Shown here: positions 1 to 9,620 of the stretch, piece by piece
How positions within the stretch are numbered: position 1 is the stretch's first letter
Layout of the letters: each line of letters starts with the position of its first letter
NCBI GenBank assembly: GCA_964017145.1
Contig: CAXHKQ010000342.1
Location: forward strand, 1 to 19,702
Source: Agrocybe praecox
Taxonomy: Eukaryota > Basidiomycota > Agaricomycetes > Agaricales > Agrocybaceae
Reading direction: 5' to 3'
Length of the DNA: 19,702 nt
Notes under the pieces: model-generated
The model's database searches: none
Told to the model about the DNA's origin: nothing
The model's input: only the letters and a program-made list of their open reading frames with translations
Program-made: the position numbers and the translations under genes

Positions 1-327
1 TGCGTGCTGCGTTTAGCAGCGGCAATGGAAAGGAAATATCGCAAAAGAATAGCCGCGTGAATTAACGCAAAGCGAGCGCGATATCAGTGAATTTATTGCC
101 AAAAAGTAGGCTCAGTGCAGTGAAGTGTTTGCGTGTTTGCGTGTGTAATGCAGCTAGAAAAATCGTTATCGGCACAAAGGATTACACGCATAGCGCACAT
201 TGCGCGCGCACAACACACACAAGCAGCTCGCCACCACCTACAACACGACGATTCTTCATACAAACTGCATTCGCTATCATTAAAATCGCTGCACGAAGTT
301 GTTGAAGGATATACGACCATCGAATAG
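1..327 (+). other. Candidate non-coding first exon (5' UTR) with splice donor
   Basis: The block ends in ATAG|GTAAGT, so the donor GT is at 328-329 and GTAAGT is the full intron-side consensus. Upstream there are two arthropod-type initiators: TCAGTG at 84-89 and TCAGTG at 112-117, the second followed by the GTGCAGTGAAGTG style common in insect leaders. The sequence is CA/CG-rich with runs such as ACACACACA, again typical of insect 5' UTRs. Short ORFs from ATG 87, 133 and others overlap each other in different frames and have no protein character, so I read the exon as non-coding. The true 5' end may lie outside the window. An alternative is an internal UTR exon whose acceptor is upstream of base 1. 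The donor is the firm part and the exon extent is inferred. Confidence 0.45.
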
Positions 328-333
328 GTAAGT

Positions 334-790
334 GCCGCATCAAAATGTCACGATTCAACGTTGATGATTTTCACACATCATTACGTTTGACTTTTCGCTT
401 TCCATATGGGCGGGTATATTCATTAAATCTATCCTCGCCCGTTCATTCCGAACTGCTGGGCGCATCGAAGCAATTTTCCCCCATTTGGCGTACGCGTGTA
501 TTTGTGTCGCGTGTGCATTTTCATTCTCATACACACAATACATTGCCACACTTTATTGGCGGCGCAATTTACGCGCACGCGTGCACGCACATACTACACA
601 TACGCAACACCACACGACAAGACTGCCTGTATCCTTGCACATGTACACAATTGGTATTATGTAAGCAGTTCTGCCAACCCGAAATCTTGAAAGTTGTTAA
701 AAGTTGTTTGAAAATAGCTAACAACAGAAATTTATTGAAAACTCACAGTTTACGTACTTTACAAAAAATATGAAATCTACGTAATGTTCA
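334..790. other. Non-coding, probably intron; CA-rich then AT-rich
   Basis: This follows the donor at 328. Up to about 650 it is rich in CACA, ACGCGTG and CATAC runs, then it turns AT-rich. The 142-codon ORF at 345-773 starts with a real ATG but is dominated by His, Thr, Cys and Arg from CA/CG repeats, and I do not support it as a gene. Confidence 0.4.
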
Positions 791-1240
791 GATCAACAAT
801 CATAAATAATTAATCTTTGAACATCTTCGAGAATTATCGGACATTGACATTGATATTGCTTCCGACAATTCTTCGCAGATTTCCAGATATTTTCAGGAAT
901 GTCTATGTTTTTTTTGTATATAACAATTACAGATATTTCCAAATATATATGTCGGAAAAATAATGTAATTTTACATTGATTGTTACAGATCGTTTAGAAT
1001 TTCCGAAGATTTCCGAACATTTCAAGTAATTTCTAAAGATTTAAAGATTCTATTGATTTTCGGTTGTCTTTGAGAATATTTCCGGATTATTTTTATCTCG
1101 ATGAAACCGTGATGCTAGAAAATGTCTCAACTACGAAAACAAAATTACTGAATACATTTCTGATTGTTGAATGCAATTTTCGATTTCTATGAATAGAAAA
1201 CAATATTGCTAATAAATCTAGCGATTAAATAGCTAAATTG
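791..1240. repeat. AT-rich block of degenerate TTTCCGAA-type units
   Basis: Variants of ATTTCC, GAAGATTTCC and TTTCCGAACATTTC recur on both strands, for example at 876-900, 930-955 and 1000-1040. They give a loosely repeating texture with a unit near 10-12 bases. Two sub-blocks share an order of ACATTGA, a spacer, then a TTTCC/GAA cluster (841-895 and 974-1030). A small palindrome, AATGTAA TT TTACATT, lies at 962-977. This may be an old satellite or transposon remnant. No ORF of interest was seen. Confidence 0.35.
819..883. repeat. Imperfect hairpin with 23-nt arms and 19-nt loop
   Basis: Bases 819-841 are largely complementary to 861-883. The core is GAATT(A)TCGGA against TCCGA(C)AATTC, extended outward through CGA/TCG and ATC/GAT with one-base bulges. 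It lies within the degenerate repeat block, so it may simply be two inverted repeat units. Confidence 0.45.
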
Positions 1241-2320
1241 GTAGCACTGAGTGCGAGTGTATATATAGAACATAGAACACGCCATCCACATGCACAAACA
1301 AAAGGACCACTGAGAGTGCTCGCCGGTGCTCACGCACTCGCAGCGCTCGCACACGAATCGATCCGCAGCCGCGCGTGTTCACGTTACGTCTGCACGTTAT
1401 GCTTCGAACGCACGAGCACTATTCTCGTTCTCGACGCGCGCGCACGGGATCGATATTGCTCCTGCATGCTCACCAAAACGCATCAAACACGTGTGCTTGA
1501 AGCGTGTTAACATCGGCAGTTGTTGTTGGCTGTTCTCCGCTTGTGTGCAATATGTGTGCGTGCGTGTGCGTGCGTGTTCGGAGCGTGCGCCGTGCGCGTG
1601 TTCCGGGCCCGGTGCCAAACAGATGTTCCACCAAACACACAACACACACACACACGGCTCGTGCGAGCGAGGACGCAGCATGCGATGCCACACCACAGCC
1701 TCCAGCCGCCGTCGCCGCCCCGTCCCGCCGATTCCGCGGATGGGTGTGTGGTGGCGGTGACTGTGTGCGTGATGTGAAAATAGAACACTCATCATCGTCG
1801 CCGCGGAACGGGAACACGACGACAACATAACAAACCGCGGAGCATCACAGCAATATGTCCGATAATTACGTACAATGTATGGTGGGTTGTCGCAGTCATT
1901 TGCGATTCCCGATATCCCGGAAGACCAGTGTGCGCTGTTGGCCGTTTGTTTGATCGATATGAATTCGTGTGCGCGATTCGCGAATGCAAGGTCAATCGTC
2001 GTCGTTTGGTTTGTGAGTAGAGAGGCATAATACACACGCGAATACAATTTAGCCAGAAGCCAAAGCGCACATGATCCGCTCTGCGTACGAAATATGCACA
2101 AGGTCAAAGACATGTGTAGATTTGGATCGACCGTTCGAGCATACCAGGCGTGATGGATTGGAACCGGAATGGAATAAAGAGTCACTTCGTTCGTTCTGGT
2201 GGAGTAAGCTGATACTATTCATCCGAAGCGCCCATCATCGAGTCAAGTCGAATCTCATTGTCGTCTGTAGCGAGTTACGCTCTTACACGTGTTTGATTCA
2301 ATGCACGCAGTAGAAAACGA
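1241..2320. other. CA/CG-rich island, promoter- or UTR-like, no gene assigned
   Basis: This is a strongly CA/GT- and CpG-rich stretch with an (AC)7 run at 1642-1655 and a GC-rich core near 1590-1810. CACGTG E-boxes occur at 1488-1493 and 2286-2291. An AAGGTCA half-site of the nuclear-receptor type is at 1988-1994, and CAAGGTCAAAG is at 2099-2109. The 262-codon minus-strand ORF at 1397-2185 is explained by base composition. The island may be an alternative promoter or UTR exon, but no strong donor was found. Confidence 0.35.
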
Positions 2321-2650
2321 AAATATGCCAAATGGAAATTGACCAGCAGTCTTTGTCGAGCGGTTTCTCTGGCTAGCAATATAACTTCGATCTGAATATT
2401 CCCTTAATGCGAAAGGAGATGCAATCCTCAACTACTATTATAATGTTTATTATCTCTGTGGATTCTAACGGAAGTTCGAAGCAACTGTGTAACATGAAAA
2501 ATATTAAAACCTGATTCATTTTTGTATCGATTGATTGAGCCGATTGGGCAGGATATTCTAAATAAGACATCACATCGACAAATAATACGAATGCGTGTAG
2601 TCTCGTTCTAAACCAATCACACCTCATTCGTTGCGTTCGCTGCGCCACTG
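2321..2650. other. AT-rich stretch, nothing identified
   Basis: An AT-rich insert between two CA/CG-rich islands. I searched its edges for terminal inverted repeats by eye and found none. There is no ORF with protein character. Confidence 0.4.
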
Positions 2651-3760
2651 TTGGACTGTTGGCTGGTATAATTTGTCAAACATTCCACCTCGCCACCGGC
2701 GCGCACCAACAAGATCGTGATCGCACACACTTACATATGTGTGCGTGCACCATGTCGTACGTCGCAAATTTGGCAATAAATTTGGTTTGCACGAGCGCGC
2801 GGGCGCTCGCACTGTATTTACCGGAGGAGAAAGAGGCGCGTGTGTGTGCCTGAATTCTTGTGTGTTTCTGTGTGTGTTGTGTTTGCGAGATCGTTGGCGC
2901 ACATTATGTTACACGAAGCTGCTGTGCTGCGAGATTTTGCACCGCACCGCACATCGCAAACGCCCAAGTAATTTCGCACAAACACATGTACGGCATATTA
3001 TGATGATGATCTTCGCGTCGTGCGAACTGCGAACACGTGCGCTCGAAATTACGACGCTGTACCAGAGTCTGCGTTATCACACCACCACAACCTTTTTGGC
3101 ATTGGATGAATAATGTGGTGGTTTCGTCATCGAACCCGGGACTCGCGATGTGCAGGCACAGGGCGTTGCACGAGACCCAAGTCCCAAGACGCAAACACAA
3201 CACCAACGCGACTCATTTGCATGCGCATGTGCATAATGAAGTCGCTTGTGCATTGCTGGTGTGTTATCGTCGCGCATGTCGCGTTTGTCCGTGCTTCCTT
3301 CGTGTTTGCATTTTTTTTTCGTGTGTGTTCTTTCGATCAGAATATTTTTTCTTATGCGTGGGTATGGTTTTTTGTTCGGTCGTACCCACAACCCACACAT
3401 CGAACCACACACGCACATTTCGTCGCAACATATGCATATGGTGGAGTGTCTGCCGACGAGTGTGTACGTAGTGCATCATAAATTTTGAATTTCCGACGCA
3501 TTATGAGGACGCATATTCCCCATATGCGCGTGAGCGCGATACAAAAGAGTTTGTTCGTGTTTTTTGTGTTTTGTTTCGCGAATGCTCGCGTACGTTATTC
3601 GGCATATTTTGCAGGAGCTGCGAGGTGCTGTTGTTCGTGCTGCACTGATGATGTCATCGTACCCATTTACACATGCATCGCATCGGGCCACAGTGACTCG
3701 TTCAGTGTCACACGCTCTCGCTGCAAATGTTGACGCTTTTGCATGCTCGCATTTAGCATA
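2651..3760. other. CA/CG-rich island, no gene assigned
   Basis: Dense GTGTG, CACAC and CGCG composition. It holds a perfect 12-base palindrome, CATATGCATATG, at 3429-3440 and a T9 run near 3310. GGGACT (from 3139) pairs with AGTCCC (near 3180), with inner GTGCA/TGCAC arms, giving a loose hairpin. All overlapping ORFs of 60-144 codons are low complexity. It is probably regulatory or UTR sequence. Confidence 0.3.
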
Positions 3761-3767
3761 TTTGGCT

Positions 3768-4037
3768 CACGTGCGCGCTCATATCACATTATTACATATG
3801 CTAATGTAAAATATCGATTATTTCGTACTTCGCCATTACCACCGCCAGCCGCCAGCCAGCAGTGCTCTGTCGGTGGTGCCCACTCACGTGCCTTTTGCCT
3901 TCGGTCGTTGTAAGCGTACAAATTGCACGGAAATGTGCAGTGCTCCCATTTATGGGCACAGACACACAAATCGACATCGCATCACGTGCGCGCGGGACAC
4001 TTTTGCGCACAGACATAGAGTGAGAATAACGCACGTG
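3768..4037. promoter_or_regulatory. Cluster of four CACGTG E-boxes
   Basis: CACGTG occurs at 3768-3773, 3885-3890, 3983-3988 and 4032-4037. The palindrome CACGTG is the standard site of bHLH-type dimers such as Myc/Max and CLOCK/CYCLE. Four in 270 bases is denser than the rest of the window, but the local CA/CG-rich composition raises the chance expectation. The function is inferred. Confidence 0.3.
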
Positions 4038-4040
4038 TGA

Positions 4041-4494
4041 ACAACCGAAAAACGCATGAAGTTGTATAGTTTATTTCCGACGTCTTTGCGAATCAATCTC
4101 TCTAGTCGTCAGTGCAATATCCCTATAAGGTTTGACTCAACTTCTAGTTTGTTCTCCTCTAAATAGTGTCCTTCAAGACCGCTAGCCTGAATTCAGCGAT
4201 CCAGCAAATTCACGATTTCCTCCGAAAAGAATTTGTCGCTAAACCCTGCAAAAAACTGGTGATATTTTCGATGTTTTCTCCAGTAACTGCACGAATTCGT
4301 TTTTCGGCTTGGGCAGAATCTGGATGGGAAGTTTTAAAACCGGGTTTAGCTTCAGCCGCTCATTCCCAATCAGAAAACCACGTAAAATCAAGTTCTCTCT
4401 TCACCATCTACATATTTGTATATGATGTTACGGCATAATTATTAAACTGCTAAATGAGAAAAACCTCTAAACATTTCACATTCACAATTTAAAA
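4041..4494. other. Mixed to AT-rich stretch, no gene
   Basis: It has no splice-site pair or ATG-initiated ORF worth calling. A 90-codon open frame at 4166-4438 begins at GTG and matches nothing I recognise. It leads directly into the hairpin at 4495. Confidence 0.35.
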
Positions 4495-4576
4495 GTTGTC
4501 ACTTTCGAGAAGTGTTAACCAAAACCACCTTTCCTGTGTTATGGTGATTTTGTTAACATTTATCGAAAGTGCCAAC
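4495..4576. ncRNA. Pre-miRNA-like hairpin (candidate)
   Basis: The 5' arm is 4495-4529, the loop 4530-4542 (13 nt) and the 3' arm 4543-4576. Read as + strand RNA, the 35-nt stem has 30 Watson-Crick pairs and one G-U pair. Its defects are three mismatches (C-U, G-A and C-A) and one bulged C. The arms start GTTGTCACTTTCGA and end TCGAAAGTGCCAAC. About 82 nt with a long, slightly imperfect stem and a small loop is the shape of an animal microRNA precursor. I do not recognise the arm sequences as a known insect microRNA. The alternative is a remnant of a palindromic MITE. Either strand could be transcribed, and expression cannot be judged from sequence. Confidence 0.35.
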
Positions 4577-5460
4577 AAACTTATTGGACCATGTAGTGTT
4601 CTGCAATGGCATCGACCTGTCGACCGGTCGAACCAACAACGAAGCCCTACAAAAAGGGACTAGCGAAAATCTGTCTACGTACGCAGACAGACTAAGACTA
4701 GTAGACAGTCCGTGTCCGTGTCTGTTTGCCTTCGTATTTTGTCCACCCAGGCCTCGTTCCACATACACATACGAACGCAAGTTAGCTGCACGCAAATTTT
4801 CCATTTCCTGCCTGCAGTGCTAGCTGGCAGTAGCACCAGCACCGCATTTGCTAGCGGCAATAAAGTCAATCATAGTTGAACACTGTGTGAGGGTCACCTC
4901 TCAATAAAACCGCGGAGCGATGTGTGTTGTCTGTTAAGCGGTTGGTTGGTTGGTTGGTTGTGATCGCGCGTATGTTTGCACGAAAGCATAACAATGAGAT
5001 GGTTATATAATGTTGACAGCGGAGAGATTCAGCGTGCATTTCTCCTGACCAATGTGTCACGTAATATCTTATTTTTAATCCAATCGAACAATTGAGCAAC
5101 ACACCCAGTATGTTTCATGCTGAATTGTCGCACACGAAATTTGCAGCTTTCGCTGTGCATTTGAATTTCAATGAACGTTACGTGCACGTGCGATTTCACC
5201 CGGCAAAAGACCAGGGGACTGGCCCAGTCCAAACAAAATTTAGCACTAATCTTTCGATTTGATCTGCTTTTGTTGTGCACGCGTGGAGCGCGCTCAAGTA
5301 ACACGTACACGTAACACATATTGCCCACAAGCATCAGCGCAGAAATAAATATGCATGTGTCGCTCGAAATTCGCGATCACGAGCGTGACACGACGGACCG
5401 CACTGGCAATTGGAACAATAAGTCATATAGACATATACTCAAAACAATCCAACTCCAACA
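4577..5460. other. Mixed-composition stretch with short palindromes, no gene
   Basis: It contains the perfect palindrome TCGACCGGTCGA (4620-4631), ACGTGCACGT (5180-5189, overlapping a CACGTG), and GGACTGG-C-CCAGTCC (5216-5230). The 4800-4862 region is rich in CTAGC and AGCACC. No convincing exon or core promoter was found, and the ORFs of up to about 100 codons are unremarkable. Confidence 0.3.
4940..4959 (+). repeat. (GGTT)5 tandem repeat
   Basis: Five perfect GGTT units in a row, a simple tetranucleotide microsatellite. Confidence 0.9.
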
Positions 5461-5690
5461 CATCGTTTTATATTACTCTCAACAATGTTTCCAAGTTGAT
5501 TTCTGTTGAAACTACGATCAATAAAATTGAAAAAAAAACTATTACCGATTTGCTTCAAACATTATATTGTAGTCTCTATCACGATAATAATTCTAAGCCC
5601 ATTAAGTGGAATGAACAAAATTATTGATACATACTAGAATCAAGATTCAATCTTGAAATTTTCAAACACACCACAGTGGAGAATCTCTGG
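5461..5690. other. AT-rich stretch, nothing identified
   Basis: An AT-rich block with a small CAAGAT-TCA-ATCTTG palindrome near 5642-5656. No terminal repeats or coding signal were seen. Confidence 0.35.
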
Positions 5691-6017
5691 GTACGCCATT
5701 GTGATGTTGTGTTGTTTTTTGGTCGCATTGTCCATGCATGGCGCTGCGCTGTAGCAGCTGTTTCATTTGCAGCGATCGACACGCGCCCGATATACATATC
5801 CATATGTGTATTCGGCGTGCGTGAATATAGCATCGCGTTCCTACTATACAAAACATACTATACACGCACTCGGCTACTCATACGGCGCGACTTAGCATGC
5901 GCACATGCAGACACGCGCCACAGCCACACCGTGTCGGCGCAAAGTTAAGTGGTCGACGTGTGCTCCAGACTTATCAAAACATCCTTGCCGAATTCAAGTA
6001 CATATTATCATACTGAA
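5691..6017. other. CA/CG-rich island, no gene assigned
   Basis: Promoter-like composition (TATACATATCC, GCGTGCG, CACACCGTG) ending just before the transposon-like pair at 6018. No initiator and donor pair was found. Confidence 0.3.
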
Positions 6018-6300
6018 CAAAACCGTGATCTAAGACCCCAAAAATGACCAAAATACATTTAGTGTGTGTTTTATTGCTCTTTTCTTGTTATAATAATTTA
6101 TTATAGTTCATCATTTGACGTTATAAAAGAGTTATTATTATGTAATTTCTCACTGGGCAGTGAGAAAAGAAGCTCGGATTTTTTTTTACATTGAAATCTG
6201 AGAAAAAAACGTCGAAAAATTGTAAAAAATATCGTGTTCTAAAAGTTTTGGCCGTGCTATACAAGGTTTTGGGCGACTTTTTCAGACCGTGTTATAAAAG
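6018..6300 (+). mobile_element. Truncated MITE copy A of the CACCTAAACC family
   Basis: It begins CAAAACCGTGATCTAAGAC, aligning with the internal left part of the intact copy at 18680. It then shares GTGTTTTATTGC-type sequence and ends with CGTGTTCTAAAAG, CCGTGCTATACAAGG and ACCGTGTTATAAAAG, which is the sub-terminal right end. Both outer terminal inverted repeats are missing. It abuts copy B directly. No transposase coding is present, so it is non-autonomous. Confidence 0.6.
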
Positions 6301-6825
6301 ACCTCCTATAACACGGTAGATACGTTCCTGAGGAAAACCGTGTTATAGCAAAACCGTGTTCTAAAAGACAAGGAGCCCATACAAAAAAAGGGATACGTTC
6401 CAAGCTGAAAAAGTAACCCCCAAAAACCTAAAATACCCAGTTTTATGGTGTAATTAAATTTACTGAGTGTTCTATTGCACAATTCGATATTACAAAAGCG
6501 TTATTATTGTTATATTCCGCACTTTACACACGAATTGCATCGATTTCTAGGCAGTAATTATTGTCATAAATTTCGATCGGCTCGAAAAATGTCGTGTTGG
6601 GAGTTGATTTTTCTTCGGAAATCATCGAAAGATACACGTTAAACTCGAAATTATCGAAATTTCATTTTATTTTTGGGGCATGAAAACCAACAAAAAGGCA
6701 AAACTTGGGAGAAATACCGTGTTCTAAAAGTTTTGGCCGTGTTATGCAAGGTTCCGGGGGACTTTTTTCACACCGTGTTCTAAAAAACCGTGTACTAAAA
6801 TACCGTGTTATAGGAGGTTTAGGTG
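6301..6825 (+). mobile_element. MITE copy B of the CACCTAAACC family, left tip lost
   Basis: The left end starts ACCTCCTATAACACGG and lacks the outermost CACCTAA. The right end is complete (CCGTGTTATAGGAGG to TTTAGGTG at 6825). About 120 bases of the left part, from the TATAACACGG motif through GATACGTTCCAAGCTG, closely match 18686-18805. The right 110 bases match 19041-19140. The middle is diverged. The repeated word CCGTGTTATA or CCGTGTTCTA occurs several times near each end, as expected for sub-terminal transposase-binding repeats. Confidence 0.7.
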
Positions 6826-7198
6826 TATTTGGAATAGTATATTTTATCCAAATGTTCTAAAATGTGCAAACAAGTATGTTTATTTTTATTTCGCGCAAGG
6901 GTAGGAGGATACAATTTTGCACACATAGTTCATATTTAGCATTAATGGAAAATTGTTTGTACATATTTTTAATTAGTGCAATATTGTTTCCATATACGAA
7001 CGTAAAGGTCTTGCTTAGCCGAAATATTTGATATATTTTCAAAATTATGTTTTCGTATGCGATAGAAAATATGTCAAAAATCATTCATCAAAACTGCATC
7101 ATTAGGAAATTTTTAATTATTTTTATATCGTACAAAGCGTGTAACAAATAGATTCCAGTAACATAGTTTAAAGTTTAAACTTTATATTTGTGGTCGTA
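6826..7198. other. AT-rich flank with a 16-base perfect palindrome
   Basis: Plain AT-rich sequence. TAAAGTTTAAACTTTA at 7169-7184 is a perfect palindrome lying just before the next CG-rich island. No gene was seen. Confidence 0.4.
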
Positions 7199-8240
7199 AT
7201 GTTCATTTCTATCCGAAGATTATTTTGTTTAAATCTGGGTATGCGACGAAGCAAAACCGCGCAAGACCAAGCCTGGCACACGTTGCTCACGATTTTCGGG
7301 TTAACCGCCGCCGCAGCCGTGCACCGCACGTTTGCAATGGCTAACCGCACGCACTTGGCACTCGGCACACGACGCGGTAGCCGCGTCATGCGATCGCAGC
7401 GGTTTGTTTGTTTGGAGCAGGCGAACAGCGGCCCATTCGATTGTTTTAATTAAATCAACGCACCCGGCGGCGCGTTGCGTCGAGTCAATTTAGCGCGTGA
7501 ATGCACGCACTCGAAAGCGTTGACCTTGCCGCAACCGCAGTGTTTCGGTGTCGAGCGATATGCGTTCACACACAGACACACACACACAGAGCCGACTACT
7601 GGCTACTGGTCGGCTGTGCGGTGTCATTATTTTGAGATGGCATTCGTCAGACACCAGACTCGTTGCTTGACTTGCCAGACACTCGCGGATGTCTTGTAAA
7701 TGAATACTGCAAAAATAGCATGCAACGTCTTTGATCGGTGGAGTGCGGATGGCTACATTTGTATCTCGCTGGGTGGTTGGCACGAATTCACTTAATTCGC
7801 TGTTCGCGCTTGATTGATGTCGTTGGGTGTATGCTATGTTAATTAGTCGCATGTATCATCGGCGCAAATCGAGACAAATATCTTGCGCACCGAACCACGA
7901 CGACAAGACCGCGTCGAGCACAAGCGTGTCTCAATTAGGCCTAATTGAAAATGTGCTCGATCAAACGGACGATTGAATTCGTGTGTGTGTGTAGCGATTC
8001 GGAAAACGGGCTGATGTTTTATGAAACTGGATAGTTATGCATACAATTTCTGCGAGACCACCCGAGTTGAGTGAGAACGACGCAATGAGGCACGTCTGCA
8101 ACGCACTATAATGTCTGCACCAGCACAACCGAGTGAATATGGGTGTAATATTAATTCATGTGTGACATAAACTACACACATGCACCTCAAGAGCAAAACA
8201 CCCACTCGCAAAGCAGCATATATGATCATTATTACGCTGT
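7199..8240. other. CG/CA-rich island, promoter- or UTR-like
   Basis: GC-rich sequence with GCCGCCGCAGCCG at 7307-7319. A tight hairpin GACGCGG-TAG-CCGCGTC lies at 7371-7387 and AGCCGAC...GTCGGCT at 7590-7615. There is a GT run at 7981-7992. The overlapping ORFs (up to 120 codons) have no recognisable domain. No strong initiator and donor pair was found. Confidence 0.3.
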
Positions 8241-9000
8241 TGGTGCGTCGAGAGCCTTGTTACTGTCTACGCTGGAAACCAACATTATGAGATACACTTG
8301 GGAAGGCCAGGCTGAAAATGTTTATACACAAAAATATTATATAGTATCGCGTACTAGGTGTTCCAATGAGGAGTGCTCAATTTAAAACTCGTCGTTGAAT
8401 TCGAATTGCTGTTCTTTTCATGTTCATGTTGCGAAAACATTATTCAAAGTAATATACTGGATTGAGTTGATTGTTTTCCCCTATTTCTTCATTCTATTCG
8501 ATGATTTATACAATAACATATAGTTATCATAATCCGATTCGAGACAACCATACATCGTTTCGTTCGCTCATTGATCTACTGTCAGTTGGATATATCAATA
8601 TGCCTTTATGCTGAAAATCATCTGTAAGGTAAAAAAAACTGAACTGTGAATTTTTACGGGTTCAACTTTATACTGCCATGACCATTTTACATGAACCTAA
8701 AATATTTCTAATCGCTCAGTGTCAGGTCCGATTCATGTGTTTGGTTTTGTTTCAAGGGAACTCCATATTCTTGATCACGAAGCTTCTGGCAGGACTTCAA
8801 AAATGATCGTCATTTTGGAATTTCAACATTAAATGTGTCATTAGTTTATTTAAATGTGTTATGTATAACATATGTTTAAAAAAATGATTTCCATTTCTTC
8901 TGTGCCACTCAGACGACTCACAATCATTCTATTCACATCCAAATAACAGTATGTTCGTTATTGAAACATCCTGAGCGAGATTTTCAGTCCTCTCAATGCT
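8241..9000. other. AT-rich stretch, nothing identified
   Basis: Long AT-rich spacer with only tiny palindromes, for example TGTTAT-GT-ATAACA near 8858-8871. I see no terminal inverted repeats, exon or ORF. Confidence 0.4.
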
Positions 9001-9620
9001 CTCACATCAGCTGCAAGTTCCTCCTACATGAAAATGTATGCCTATACACGAGGTTTTCGTAGTTACTCTTTGTCGGTCGTCGTAGTCGACATTCAAATGT
9101 GAAGTGCATCTCGTTGCACCCGGCCCCGGCACACACGCACACAGACTGCCACTGACAGACACGTCGTCGTGCGCAACATAGCCGCCCAACGTCGTCGTCG
9201 TCGTCGTCGTCGTTGTCATCGGCGCAAATGACGACGGAACCACATGCTAGTAGGGGTCTCCTCGTGTGCGCTCGCCTGCGTGCGAGCCCTTGCATGGAAA
9301 AACCATATCGATTTCCGTTTTTTCTCCGCCCAGCGCACTTGAGCACACTTCAATCGCGGGTTCATCGTTCCCACAATTTTCCTCTGCACATAAAACACAC
9401 ACACGGAAATCCCGCCACGAAGCGCTCATGTCTATTTCCAGACATCATATCACCGACAGTATACAAATTCGCCCGACGCCAGCTAATTTGCCAAGCTCAG
9501 CAGAAAAGCCGTACCTCGCTTCACCCAAATCTCGGGCATTTCGAAGATCACGGGCGCCTTTCGTGCAGGTGAATAGATGCAGATGGGAGGAGGCACGTGG
9601 AGGTAGTGAGTGATGAATCA
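9001..9620. other. CG/CA-rich island, no gene assigned
   Basis: Promoter-like composition with the GTC run noted separately, CA runs near 9395-9402 and a CACGTG at 9594-9599. GTGCAG|GTGAAT at about 9564-9575 is a possible donor. ORFs here give Asp or Thr runs from the GTC repeat and are not supported as genes. Confidence 0.3.
9191..9211 (+). repeat. (GTC)7 trinucleotide repeat
   Basis: Seven perfect GTC units, continued imperfectly as GTTGTCATC. On the minus strand it reads as GAC/ACG/CGA and creates false poly-Asp or poly-Thr ORFs. Confidence 0.9.

Noticed and set aside
345..773. Plus-strand ORF of 142 codons from a true ATG
   Set aside because: It sits just after the donor at 328, in intron-like DNA. 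Composition follows CA and ACGC repeats, and no family is recognised.
1397..2185. Minus-strand ORF of 262 codons, the longest in the window
   Set aside because: It lies over CA/GT and CG-rich low-complexity DNA, and overlapping ORFs of similar character exist in other frames. The product is a His/Cys/Arg/Thr mix with no domain.
3644..3653. CTGATGATG, resembling a hammerhead ribozyme core
   Set aside because: No GAAA partner or three-stem arrangement is present nearby.
9002..9346. Minus-strand ORF with an Asp run
   Set aside because: The Asp run is the (GTC)7 microsatellite read in reverse, and the rest shows no domain.
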